From an uncultured Cryomorphaceae bacterium (GTDB lineage: Bacteria > Bacteroidota > Bacteroidia > Flavobacteriales > Schleiferiaceae): DNA of 64,000 bases. Shown here one piece after another: positions 30,876-39,948 of this stretch (position 1 is the stretch's first letter; the number at the start of each line of letters is the position of its first letter). The position numbers and the translations under genes are program-made. The stretch spans positions 20,267 to 84,266 of the forward strand of contig CACMMX010000006.1 of assembly GCA_902614915.1 (NCBI GenBank), read 5' to 3'. The notes below the pieces were generated by a model, which saw only the letters and a list, made by a program, of their open reading frames with translations, ran no database searches and was not told where the DNA came from.

Positions 30876-31907
30876 TTATCTAGAACGAAACTTCATAATT
30901 AGATGAATACCTAAAATCAATCCACAATTAACGAGAATTGTAAACCAGTCATTTATAAGTGGCGCTGTGATTTTATTGACTATTAATACGAGACAAACAC
31001 AAAGCAAAATAAATACAGTAGCGACGATATGCGAATAACCTTTGTCTAATAAAATATGATGTAAATGGCGACGGTCAGCTTTAAAAGGACTTTCTCCATT
31101 AAATACACGCAAAACAAAAACCCTTGATGTATCTGCAATAGGATAACCAAGCGCTAGAATCGCTATAAAATGCGGATTCATATTCAGGTGTTTAAAGTGA
31201 TTATTGCCGCTGTAAAGAAAATCCATAACAAGTGTTGCCAAAATAAATCCGAGTCCAAGTGAACCTGCGTCGCCAAGAAATACTTTTCTGTATTGTGATA
31301 GGTTAAACCTCAAAAAAATGGCTATTCCCGCACCAATAAAAGTTAAAATAAAAAGGTTTTCAGAACTGCCTGTAAGAATGGTAAAAACAAAAATACTTAT
31401 CATTGTTGTTCCAGCCGAAAGGCCGTCAATTCCATCACTAAGGTTAACGGCATTGATAATAAACGCTATAGTTAAACCACTAATTAAAATTCCGAACCAA
31501 TCAGGCAAGTCAAAAACCCCAAATAACCCATAAAGTGTATCTATATAATCACCTGTTATGAAGATATAAGAAAAGCCAACGACCAATTGGATTAAAAATT
31601 TCAATTTTCCGCTTAGGTCTAAACGGTCATCAAAACTTCCTAAAATAACCATAGACAATAGCCCAACCCAAAACGTCCAATCAAGTCTAATCGATGGATT
31701 GTTAATGGTAGGTAGAATAAAGCCGAGAATTAAAAACGGTAAAAACACCGCGAGACCTCCTACCCTTGGAATAGCTCCAGTATGAGATGATCTAGAATTG
31801 AAAATATCAATCAAGCCAAATCGGTGTCCTTGTTTTCGGAGGATATTCAAAAACAAGAATACCAAGCAGGCATATATTGGAATTAACATGAAGTATACAA
31901 GACTCAT
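30876..31907 (-). CDS. MraY/WecA-family UDP-sugar undecaprenyl-phosphate transferase (priming glycosyltransferase)
   Basis: IPRVGGLAVFLPF; NAVNLSDGIDGLSAG; FLGDAGSLGLGF; RRHLHHILLDKG. Confidence 0.92.
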   Translation of the reverse strand: MSLVYFMLIPIYACLVFLFLNILRKQGHRFGLIDIFNSRSSHTGAIPRVGGLAVFLPFLILGFILPTINNPSIRLDWTFWVGLLSMVILGSFDDRLDLSGKLKFLIQLVVGFSYIFITGDYIDTLYGLFGVFDLPDWFGILISGLTIAFIINAVNLSDGIDGLSAGTTMISIFVFTILTGSSENLFILTFIGAGIAIFLRFNLSQYRKVFLGDAGSLGLGFILATLVMDFLYSGNNHFKHLNMNPHFIAILALGYPIADTSRVFVLRVFNGESPFKADRRHLHHILLDKGYSHIVATVFILLCVCLVLIVNKITAPLINDWFTILVNCGLILGIHLIMKFRSR

Positions 31908-32188
31908 AAAGAAGCTGATGGTGCATAATTACAAACTAACATTCAGATACTTAGCATCATTTTCAAAAAAGTGATATAATAAATAGTTATTAATTTGAAA
32001 AACAAATGTTTATTGGAACTAACAATTTTTAATCTATTGATTAACAATGTTTTAAGTAAATCGGCTTGGTTTACTAGTGTTCCTTTTTGAATCTAATAGC
32101 AAAGAGTTTAATGAAAATTATGTTTTTCTAATAAATAATTCTTGCAGTTTCAATAATTTCGACAAACAATACGATTTATACGAATAAT

Positions 32189-33304
32189 ATGGCGAAAATT
32201 GCTTTAATAACTGGTGTTACTGGTCAAGACGGTGCGTATCTAACCGAATTTCTTTTGAAAAAAGGATATATAGTTCATGGTTTAAAGCGTAGAACATCTT
32301 TATTCAACACGGATAGAATAGATCACCTTTATCAAGATCCACATCTAGATGGTGCGAATTTCTTTATGCACTACGGCGATATGACAGACAGTACAAATCT
32401 TGTAAGATTGATTCAGGAGATTCAGCCCGATGAAATTTATAATCTTGCCGCAATGAGCCATGTAAGAGTATCTTTTGATGTACCCGAGTATGTTGCGGAT
32501 GCTGATGGTGTAGGAACATTAAGGTTGCTTGAGGCTATTCGGATTCTAGGGTTGGAGAATAAGACAAAAATTTATCAAGCCTCAACATCAGAGTTATACG
32601 GTAAGGTTCAAGAAGTTCCGCAAACAGAGCAAACTCCATTTTATCCTAGGTCGCCCTATGCTGTAGCTAAGATGTACGCGTTCTGGATAACTGTAAATTA
32701 CAGAGAAGCTTATGGGATGTTTGCTTCAAATGGGATTTTGTTCAATCATGAAAGTCCTATTCGAGGGGAAACTTTTGTAACTCGTAAAATAACTCGTGCT
32801 GTCTCGCGTATTGCGCTAGGACTTCAAGATAAATTATATTTAGGAAACTTGGATTCACAAAGAGATTGGGGCCACGCAAAGGATTATGTTCGAATGATGT
32901 GGATGATTCTACAATCAGAAAAAGCAGAAGACTGGGTAATTGCTACTGGCAAGACAACAAAAATCCGTGATTTTGTAAAAATGGCATTTAATTATGTTGG
33001 AATAGAATTAGAGTTTACAGGAGAAGGTATCCATGAGGTTGCAAAAATAGTTAGGTGTAATAATCCTAAATATCAGATAAATGTTGGTAAAGAGGTACTC
33101 GCTATAGATGCTAAATATTTCCGACCAACAGAAGTTGACCTATTGATAGGAGATCCAACAAAAGCGAAAACTAAACTAGGTTGGGAGCCACAGATTCAAC
33201 TCGAGGAATTGATAGAGGATATGATGATTTCCGATTTAAAATTGATGCATAAGGATCGCTATTTAAAGGAGGGTGGATATCAAACATTAAATTACTTCGA
33301 ATGA
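32189..33304 (+). CDS. gmd: GDP-mannose 4,6-dehydratase
   Basis: [67 protein letters not shown]. Confidence 0.96.
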   Translation: MAKIALITGVTGQDGAYLTEFLLKKGYIVHGLKRRTSLFNTDRIDHLYQDPHLDGANFFMHYGDMTDSTNLVRLIQEIQPDEIYNLAAMSHVRVSFDVPEYVADADGVGTLRLLEAIRILGLENKTKIYQASTSELYGKVQEVPQTEQTPFYPRSPYAVAKMYAFWITVNYREAYGMFASNGILFNHESPIRGETFVTRKITRAVSRIALGLQDKLYLGNLDSQRDWGHAKDYVRMMWMILQSEKAEDWVIATGKTTKIRDFVKMAFNYVGIELEFTGEGIHEVAKIVRCNNPKYQINVGKEVLAIDAKYFRPTEVDLLIGDPTKAKTKLGWEPQIQLEELIEDMMISDLKLMHKDRYLKEGGYQTLNYFE

Positions 33305-34257
33305 TGCTGTCGAAAAACTCAAAAATCTATATTGCAGGTCATCGTGGAATGGTTGGTTCTGCTTGCTGGAGAACCATTGAAAAGGCAGGGTATAAAAACT
33401 TAATTGGCAGATCCTCGGGCGAGTTAGATTTAAGGAGTCAACAGGCTGTTAACGAATTTATTAAGGCTGAACAACCTGCTGTCATTATTGATGCAGCGGC
33501 AAGAGTTGGTGGGATATTAGCTAATGATACCTACCCTTACGAGTTTTTAATGGACAACATGTTAATTCAAAACAACCTAATACGCGCAGCACATGAGAAC
33601 AACGTTTCAAAATTTATCTTTCTTGGTAGCAGTTGTATTTATCCAAAGCTAGCACCTCAACCATTAAAAGAGGAATACTTACTGACTGACTACTTGGAGC
33701 CTACAAATGAATGGTATGCCATAGCAAAAATCTCAGGAGTTAAGTTGATAGAGGCTTTAAGAAAAGAATATAATAGGGATTATGTTTCTCTAATGCCAAC
33801 TAATCTTTATGGCCCAAATGATAATTATGATTTGAAGACTTCTCATGTTCTTCCCGCAATGATTAGGAAGTTCCATGAAGCTAAACTTAATGACAATGCT
33901 CCAGTTAAATTATGGGGAACTGGCACTCCAATGCGGGAGTTTCTTTACGTAGATGATTTGGGTAAGGCTGTATTGCACGCGCTCGAAAACACTTTGAATG
34001 AACACCTATACAATGTTGGAACTGGTGTTGACTTAACGATTAAATCTTTGGCCAAGCTTATCCAAAAAATCGTTGGTCATAAAGGCGAAATAATGTGGGA
34101 TGCCACTAAACCGGATGGCACCCCTAGGAAATTGATGGATAATTCAAAAATGAAAAGTCAGGGATGGAAAGCTGAAGTAAGCTTAAAACAGGGCGTGATA
34201 TTGGCTTATCAGTGGTTCTTAAACAATAGCAATAGTTATAGAGAAGTGGGGATATAA
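33301..34257 (+). CDS. fcl: GDP-L-fucose synthase
   Basis: [39 protein letters not shown] overlap with gmd. Confidence 0.95.
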   Translation: MMLSKNSKIYIAGHRGMVGSACWRTIEKAGYKNLIGRSSGELDLRSQQAVNEFIKAEQPAVIIDAAARVGGILANDTYPYEFLMDNMLIQNNLIRAAHENNVSKFIFLGSSCIYPKLAPQPLKEEYLLTDYLEPTNEWYAIAKISGVKLIEALRKEYNRDYVSLMPTNLYGPNDNYDLKTSHVLPAMIRKFHEAKLNDNAPVKLWGTGTPMREFLYVDDLGKAVLHALENTLNEHLYNVGTGVDLTIKSLAKLIQKIVGHKGEIMWDATKPDGTPRKLMDNSKMKSQGWKAEVSLKQGVILAYQWFLNNSNSYREVGI

Positions 34258-34334
34258 TTATTATTCGAAACTTGAGTAAAAAACAACTGTAATAAATTAA
34301 AAATTTAATTGTCATTTTTTAAGTTGATTTTTTA

Positions 34335-34766
34335 ATGGAAAATATTTTTAGTAAAAGTGAACAAAGATTAATTCGAGAAGGTTTTGAAGTGATTTCAACA
34401 GATTTTAACCGTCCTTGGGGCGGCTTCTTTGTTATAGATGAAAATCAAGCTCAAAAATTTGCAAATATTTATTTTGATGGGCTAAATATAAGCGAGCTTA
34501 AAGTTGCAGGTAAGCTTAGTCCGAAACTTCTCTTAGTTAAACCAGGAGCTCGGTTAAGTTGGCAATACCACTTCCGCAGGAAAGAAACTTGGTCTATTAT
34601 TGAAGGTCCGGTGGGTATTGCAAGGAGTATGACTGATGAACAGGGAGATATTGAAACCTTTCATACAAATGAAAAAGTGGTGATGCAGGAAGGGGAGCGC
34701 CACCGACTAATTGGATTAGCTAATTGGGGGGGTAGTTGCCGAATTTTGGCAGCATACAGATATTAA
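34335..34766 (+). CDS. Cupin-domain protein, mannose-6-phosphate isomerase type II-like
   Basis: RPWGGFFVI; LLLVKPGARLSWQYHFRRKETWSIIEG. Confidence 0.8.
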   Translation: MENIFSKSEQRLIREGFEVISTDFNRPWGGFFVIDENQAQKFANIYFDGLNISELKVAGKLSPKLLLVKPGARLSWQYHFRRKETWSIIEGPVGIARSMTDEQGDIETFHTNEKVVMQEGERHRLIGLANWGGSCRILAAYRY

Positions 34767-35015
34767 TAATCCATCCAACGAAGAAGATATCGTGAGGCTT
34801 CAAGACGATTATCAAAGGTCTTCTCAGTAATTTTTAAAATAGGAGTCGTTGCTTATCCCGTTGTAATTCAGGCAGAATAGAAAATTAGACCATAACCCTA
34901 GTAGGCTCCTATTATAATGATGGGATTATAATCAACGCGTTTAGGTAAAACAGTAAGTCCTGATGGGAAAACTTAAATATTTCAAGAGCCTAGGTTCTAA
35001 CAGTTGATCTTATAT

Positions 35016-35531
35016 CTAACGCTGCCAATACTGTGTATGCCTTAGTTCGACATCTGCAGTAAAACCGGCGATAGTAACGGGTATCACTTCATCAAAATAA
35101 AGTAATAATTCACTCTCAGTGATTGTGAGGATTTTGAATTTTTGATTCCCGTTCCAATTTGCTTCAAGTTGCTGAAGAACGGGTTGACCGACGTCATTAA
35201 TAAGTTGACGATCGAACGACCAGTCCACTGCATTTACTGCGCCAGTAATGGTAATGACACTATCGCTATCAATAATTAGGGCTGCACTATCTAGTGTTTT
35301 ACCAAGGCTGTCTACTACAAAAGTTCCAATTAAAGTGTCAAAATTTCCAATTAAGTCAGTTATGGAGTGTGGGTGTAGGGTATCCCAAAGCCCTTGGGCA
35401 ATCAAGTGATTGGTAACTTCAACGCCATACCAATCTCCATGAAGTAATTCTTCCATGCGTTGAACATTTTCCTGCACCTGTTCACAGGAGCAGGATAACG
35501 CAATCACGAATAATAGAATAGTTTTTTTCAT
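35016..35531 (-). CDS. Hypothetical lipoprotein
   Basis: MKKTILLFVIALSCSC lipobox; overlaps the upstream gene by 4 nt. Confidence 0.65.
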   Translation of the reverse strand: MKKTILLFVIALSCSCEQVQENVQRMEELLHGDWYGVEVTNHLIAQGLWDTLHPHSITDLIGNFDTLIGTFVVDSLGKTLDSAALIIDSDSVITITGAVNAVDWSFDRQLINDVGQPVLQQLEANWNGNQKFKILTITESELLLYFDEVIPVTIAGFTADVELRHTQYWQR

Positions 35532-36154
35532 CTCAAAGGTTTTAAAGTAATACCGTAGCCAAAATATACCCCGTAAAACGGACCATTAATGGTTCCAGAA
35601 ACAGAAATAAAATGGTTTAATTTTTCAGTTTCATATCGTTGTCCATAGCCTCCTATAAGGGAAAACCACTTTCCACGGAAGTTTTTTGCTGCTTCACTGC
35701 GGGCAAAGAAAGTGTAAGCTATTTTTGGATTCTTGAAATTCCAACTCTTGTAAAGCGTTGGGGTCAATAAAAAGGTGTTTGCTGCATCTATATCATTATA
35801 TGTTTCTGAATGCTCAAGGCCTACTGGGATAGAAAATGCCCATTTTTGATTAACGTTAGACCATTTGGGACCAATCAAAGTAGCCACACGTATATTATTT
35901 TGCTCGATATTAAGCCGTGAAACGGCAGTCACGGAGACTAGATCTAATTGCTCTGTAAGTCCTATATTATAGACCGCTATTCCTCCTGTACTTGCGTTTA
36001 GTCCGCGCCCTGAAAATCCTCCAACAGCCAATTTCTGCTTCCCCATTGGAGTCGAGGCAGCCGTTTGAAACTCAGGTAGAGCCACCGTACAACTGCAGAA
36101 GGATATCAAGAATATAAATAAACCAAACCGGTTTATAATGGAATTTATGTACAC
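35528..36154 (-). CDS. Hypothetical lipoprotein/outer-membrane-like protein
   Basis: LISFCSC lipobox; beta-rich with GYGITL C-terminus. Confidence 0.6.
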   Translation of the reverse strand: MYINSIINRFGLFIFLISFCSCTVALPEFQTAASTPMGKQKLAVGGFSGRGLNASTGGIAVYNIGLTEQLDLVSVTAVSRLNIEQNNIRVATLIGPKWSNVNQKWAFSIPVGLEHSETYNDIDAANTFLLTPTLYKSWNFKNPKIAYTFFARSEAAKNFRGKWFSLIGGYGQRYETEKLNHFISVSGTINGPFYGVYFGYGITLKPLR

Positions 36155-36408
36155 GATAAATTAGCCTTGGGAGGAAAATTGTAAAAATATCAAAGTCCTT
36201 TAAGATATCAATTTAATAAGCAAGTATATTGCCTTTTTATGATGTCAAGAACAGTTCTGTGTGGTCCATCAATTAAAGAACTTACTCAATAAAAATTAAG
36301 CTGTTTTTATTAAATAACAGAGATAATATGAAAAAGAATTTTATTCTGTAGAGAATTGTTAATCTCATTCTCAAATATGATTTTTGTCACGATAATACAT
36401 CTGACTGC

Positions 36409-37086
36409 ATGGAAGCGAAAATAGAGGCGAAAGATCGCATCAACGAACTCAATGATATTTTTAGGACATTACAACCGGAACAGCGTATCACAGAATTATA
36501 CCGTCATTTTTCTGCGGACCAGATAATGCTTACAAGTTCTTTTGCTGCAACTTCAGCTTATTTATTGCACTTGTTTTCTGTGTATCATCCTACTCAAGAA
36601 GTTTTATTCATTGATACAGGATATCATTTTAACGAGACTTTGATTTATAAGGAGTATTTAACCAATATATATGGGCTACAAACGAGAGAAGTTCGTGCAG
36701 AAGCGTGGAAACATGAGTTTACCACTACAGATAAAACCTGGGAAAAAGACCCTGACTATTGTTGTGCTATTAATAAAGTAGAGCCTCTTGAGAATATAAA
36801 AGAAGAGCATCAAGTGTGGATTAGTGGTTTGATGTCTTGGCAGAGCGATCGTCGCTCCTCTCTTGATATTTTTGAGGACAGAGGAGGAATCTTAAAGTTT
36901 TATCCTCTCTTAGATGTTACTAGGGAGCAACGAGAGGCCTATATCAAGGACCATTTGTTACCTTTTCACCCTTTACAGAACAAAGGGTTTTTCAGTATTG
37001 GCTGCACACATTGTACACAACCAGGAATAGGAAGAGAAGGACGGTGGAATAATAGTCCAAAAACTGAATGTGGTCTACATTTATAA
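36409..37086 (+). CDS. cysH: Adenylyl-sulfate (APS) reductase of the CysH family
   Basis: VLFIDTGYHFNET; YCCAINKVEPL plus GCTHCTQPG (CC...CxxC motif for 4Fe-4S); C-terminal ECGLHL. Confidence 0.92.
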   Translation: MEAKIEAKDRINELNDIFRTLQPEQRITELYRHFSADQIMLTSSFAATSAYLLHLFSVYHPTQEVLFIDTGYHFNETLIYKEYLTNIYGLQTREVRAEAWKHEFTTTDKTWEKDPDYCCAINKVEPLENIKEEHQVWISGLMSWQSDRRSSLDIFEDRGGILKFYPLLDVTREQREAYIKDHLLPFHPLQNKGFFSIGCTHCTQPGIGREGRWNNSPKTECGLHL

Positions 37087-37124
37087 TTAAAATCTGTAGC
37101 AGATTTCATAATTAAGGATTAAAC

Positions 37125-37850
37125 ATGGCCCGTTACTACTCGAGTAAAGCAATTGTTTTGAGCGCCCTCAAATATGGAGATACTTCAAGAATCATCCGCT
37201 TGTACACCGATAAATTTGGCCTTGTTTCTGTTTTAATTAATTCTATTTCTTCCAAGAAATCATCGGTGCGCTCATCCATGCTCTTGCCGCTTACATTGCT
37301 AGAAATTATCCATACTTACAGGGGCGACGATAAGCTCGATCGTATTAAGGAAGCAAAGATGGATTTAACGTATTCCGCCATTCCCTATGATCCGGTTCGT
37401 AATGCGTCAGCTCTTTTTCTGGCGGAGCTTTTTGGTAAAGTACTTAGAGAAGAAATAGAAAATATAGAGAAATTCAATTTTGTTCGATCTGCCTGTTTAG
37501 CACTTGATACCCTTGAAAATTTGCCAGCGGCATTTCATTTAAGTATATGGTGCAAGCTTACGTTTTATTTAGGTTTTTCTCCAGATGTGAATCAAGCGAA
37601 AATGGGCGATTATTTCGATCTCAAAGACGGCGAATTTTTGAGCCAACCGTCTGAATTACATCCTTATCTTAATCAAGGCACAACAAAAAACTTCATTAAA
37701 GCCATGAGCTGGGGCTTTGAGGGTCCTCTAATTATGCCCAAAAAAGAACGCAAAGACCTTTTTGATGGGCTACTCAAATTCATGAATATACACTATGATG
37801 GTTTTGGGAATTTTAAAACCACTCCGATTTTACGCGAGCTTTTTAATTAG
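37125..37850 (+). CDS. recO: DNA repair protein RecO
   Basis: SKAIVLSALKYGDTSRIIRLYTDKFGLVSVLI. Confidence 0.92.
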   Translation: MARYYSSKAIVLSALKYGDTSRIIRLYTDKFGLVSVLINSISSKKSSVRSSMLLPLTLLEIIHTYRGDDKLDRIKEAKMDLTYSAIPYDPVRNASALFLAELFGKVLREEIENIEKFNFVRSACLALDTLENLPAAFHLSIWCKLTFYLGFSPDVNQAKMGDYFDLKDGEFLSQPSELHPYLNQGTTKNFIKAMSWGFEGPLIMPKKERKDLFDGLLKFMNIHYDGFGNFKTTPILRELFN

Positions 37851-38174
37851 AAAATTGACGTAATGATATGAATCAAATCAGATTCTGTATGTAATTTTCG
37901 TCCTAGCATCCTGCTAAATTTTGTTGCATTATTTTCTAGATAAAATAAGTTTTGACATAGAGATGTTAGTCCCTTTTTTGCCAAAGTATTGGAATTTTTA
38001 TATTGCTCTATTTCTGTATTTAAGGTACGTTTAAGCCACCTGATGTAAATTTCTTTCTTTCTGCGTTTTTGTGCTATTTATCATATTAATCTGACACTAT
38101 GTCCAAATTTTCTTCTTTATGCGCTATATGGACTCATATTTGTACATCTCTAAATGAAATAAAAATTATAATTC

Positions 38175-38987
38175 ATGAATGCACAATTTCCTAAATGGTT
38201 GATTCCTACTTTTGGAGCCTTCCTATTTATCCTAGTCTTTTCTTCAAGACTCTTTGTAAAAATAGATGCCGGTGAGGCTGGAATTCAATATGATTTGTTT
38301 TCTGGGTTGAATGAAGACAAGGTTTATGGCCAAGGACTAAAAATTATAGCGCCTTGGAATAAGATGTTTATTTACTCAACCCGAATTCAAGAGGATAGAT
38401 CGGTCATGGAGGTTTTGAGTGCCAATGGTCTTACCATACGCACAGAGTTATCCTATCGTTACCGTCCTATTCAAGAAAGCATTGGTTATTTGCACAATAA
38501 CGTTGGTGAAAATTATCATGAGCGCATTGTGATTCCCGAAATACGTTCAGCAACACGTGAGGTAATAGGTAAATATCTTCCGGAGGAACTGTACAGCTCT
38601 AAGCGTGATAGTATACAGACTGAAATATTTGATTTAGCAGCCAACAGAATACAAAAGAAAAACATTGAACTTGATGCAGTACTCATTCGTGATGTAGGCC
38701 TTCCTGAAAAACTCAAACAAGCCATTGAACGTAAACTCGAACAAGAGCAAAGTTCTTTGGAATATGAATTCCGTCTTACGAGGGCTGAAAAGGAGGCCGA
38801 TCGTCAGCGTATTGAAGCTGAAGGTAAGGCAGCTGCGAATAGAATATTGAGTCAATCTCTAACAGATAAGGTCTTAAAAGATAAAGGAATTGAGGCCACG
38901 CTAAGATTGGCTGAAAGTCCAAACTCAAAAGTAATTGTTGTAGGAGGCGGTGACGAAGGACTTCCTTTAATACTAGGTAATAATTAA
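38175..38987 (+). CDS. Prohibitin/SPFH (Band 7) family protein
   Basis: DAGEAGIQYDLFSGL; RTELSYRYRP; EIRSATREVIGKY; QEQSSLEYEFRLTRAEKEADRQRIEAEGKA. Confidence 0.92.
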   Translation: MNAQFPKWLIPTFGAFLFILVFSSRLFVKIDAGEAGIQYDLFSGLNEDKVYGQGLKIIAPWNKMFIYSTRIQEDRSVMEVLSANGLTIRTELSYRYRPIQESIGYLHNNVGENYHERIVIPEIRSATREVIGKYLPEELYSSKRDSIQTEIFDLAANRIQKKNIELDAVLIRDVGLPEKLKQAIERKLEQEQSSLEYEFRLTRAEKEADRQRIEAEGKAAANRILSQSLTDKVLKDKGIEATLRLAESPNSKVIVVGGGDEGLPLILGNN

Positions 38988-39006
38988 AGTTTGGAAGTTT
39001 ATTGAG

Positions 39007-39045
39007 TAAAAAGAGGTGTCCGCATTGGGTGCCTTTTTTTATTTT
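39007..39045 (+). terminator. Intrinsic terminator after the prohibitin gene
   Basis: AGGTGTCC-GCATT-GGGTGCCT stem (with G-T pairs) followed by T7. Confidence 0.7.
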
Positions 39046-39112
39046 TAGCAAAACGATTGATTATAAATGCATTAGAAGTCTAATCTAAAAAAACCTGTAA
39101 ACAAGATAGTAG

Positions 39113-39823
39113 ATGGAACTACATGTCGCGATTACTCCTGACAATCCTTTATACTTCATTGGCTGGGGTGTTGTCCTCCTCATGATTTTTGTGCCCATAT
39201 TTTTAGGAAATAAAATAAGTGCTCGTTTCCGAGTAAATTTTGAAAGGGGTTGGGCAGTTTTGCTTTTAGCATCCTATCTCGTAATGACAACGCTCAGTAT
39301 TTTTCGTGGAGAGGCTTCGTGGGCTACAAGTCTACTATGCCACATGTGTGGATTTTCTAGGATTCTAGCGATTGGCTATTTATTTCTGCGTAAGAGATGG
39401 ATGGGAGAGATGGTAACATTCATGGGTATAGCAGGGGGTCTTCAAAGCTTTATCACTCCTGAATTTACTCACGGTCTTCACCCAGTCTATGTCTTTGACT
39501 ATTACTTCAATCATGCATCCATTATTTCCATAGGATTTTACATAATATTCGTGCATCAAGAACAGCTTCGAAAAAAGGCTTGGCTCCGAACTTTTGGACG
39601 AATCCAGCTTTTTGCTCTTTTTGCTTTGGTAATTAATCTAATCACTGGGGGAAATTATATGTATCTAATGCAGCCGCCTATCGTAGATAATCCGCTTATT
39701 GTTCAAAGCGATATCTTTCCTTACATGCATGTATTGTTTTTCCAAGTTTTTGCAGTATTGCATTTCTTTCTATTGCAAATTGTTTTATCTAGTATTAAGG
39801 TAAAGAATCGGTATGCGCACTGA
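39113..39823 (+). CDS. YwaF/TIGR02206-family membrane protein
   Basis: CHMCGFSRILAIGYLF; ITPEFTHGLHPVYVFDYYFNHASII; NYMYLMQPP. Confidence 0.82.
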   Translation: MELHVAITPDNPLYFIGWGVVLLMIFVPIFLGNKISARFRVNFERGWAVLLLASYLVMTTLSIFRGEASWATSLLCHMCGFSRILAIGYLFLRKRWMGEMVTFMGIAGGLQSFITPEFTHGLHPVYVFDYYFNHASIISIGFYIIFVHQEQLRKKAWLRTFGRIQLFALFALVINLITGGNYMYLMQPPIVDNPLIVQSDIFPYMHVLFFQVFAVLHFFLLQIVLSSIKVKNRYAH

Positions 39824-39948
39824 TTTAGTTTTTTCATACTTATTCTAAGTTGAAGGATATACCGTTTAATTATTTTAGAGAGCCGATTTGGACAAAAAAA
39901 TAAAAATTCAAGTTAAACCTTATATTGCCGAATCTCTCATAAGCATAG

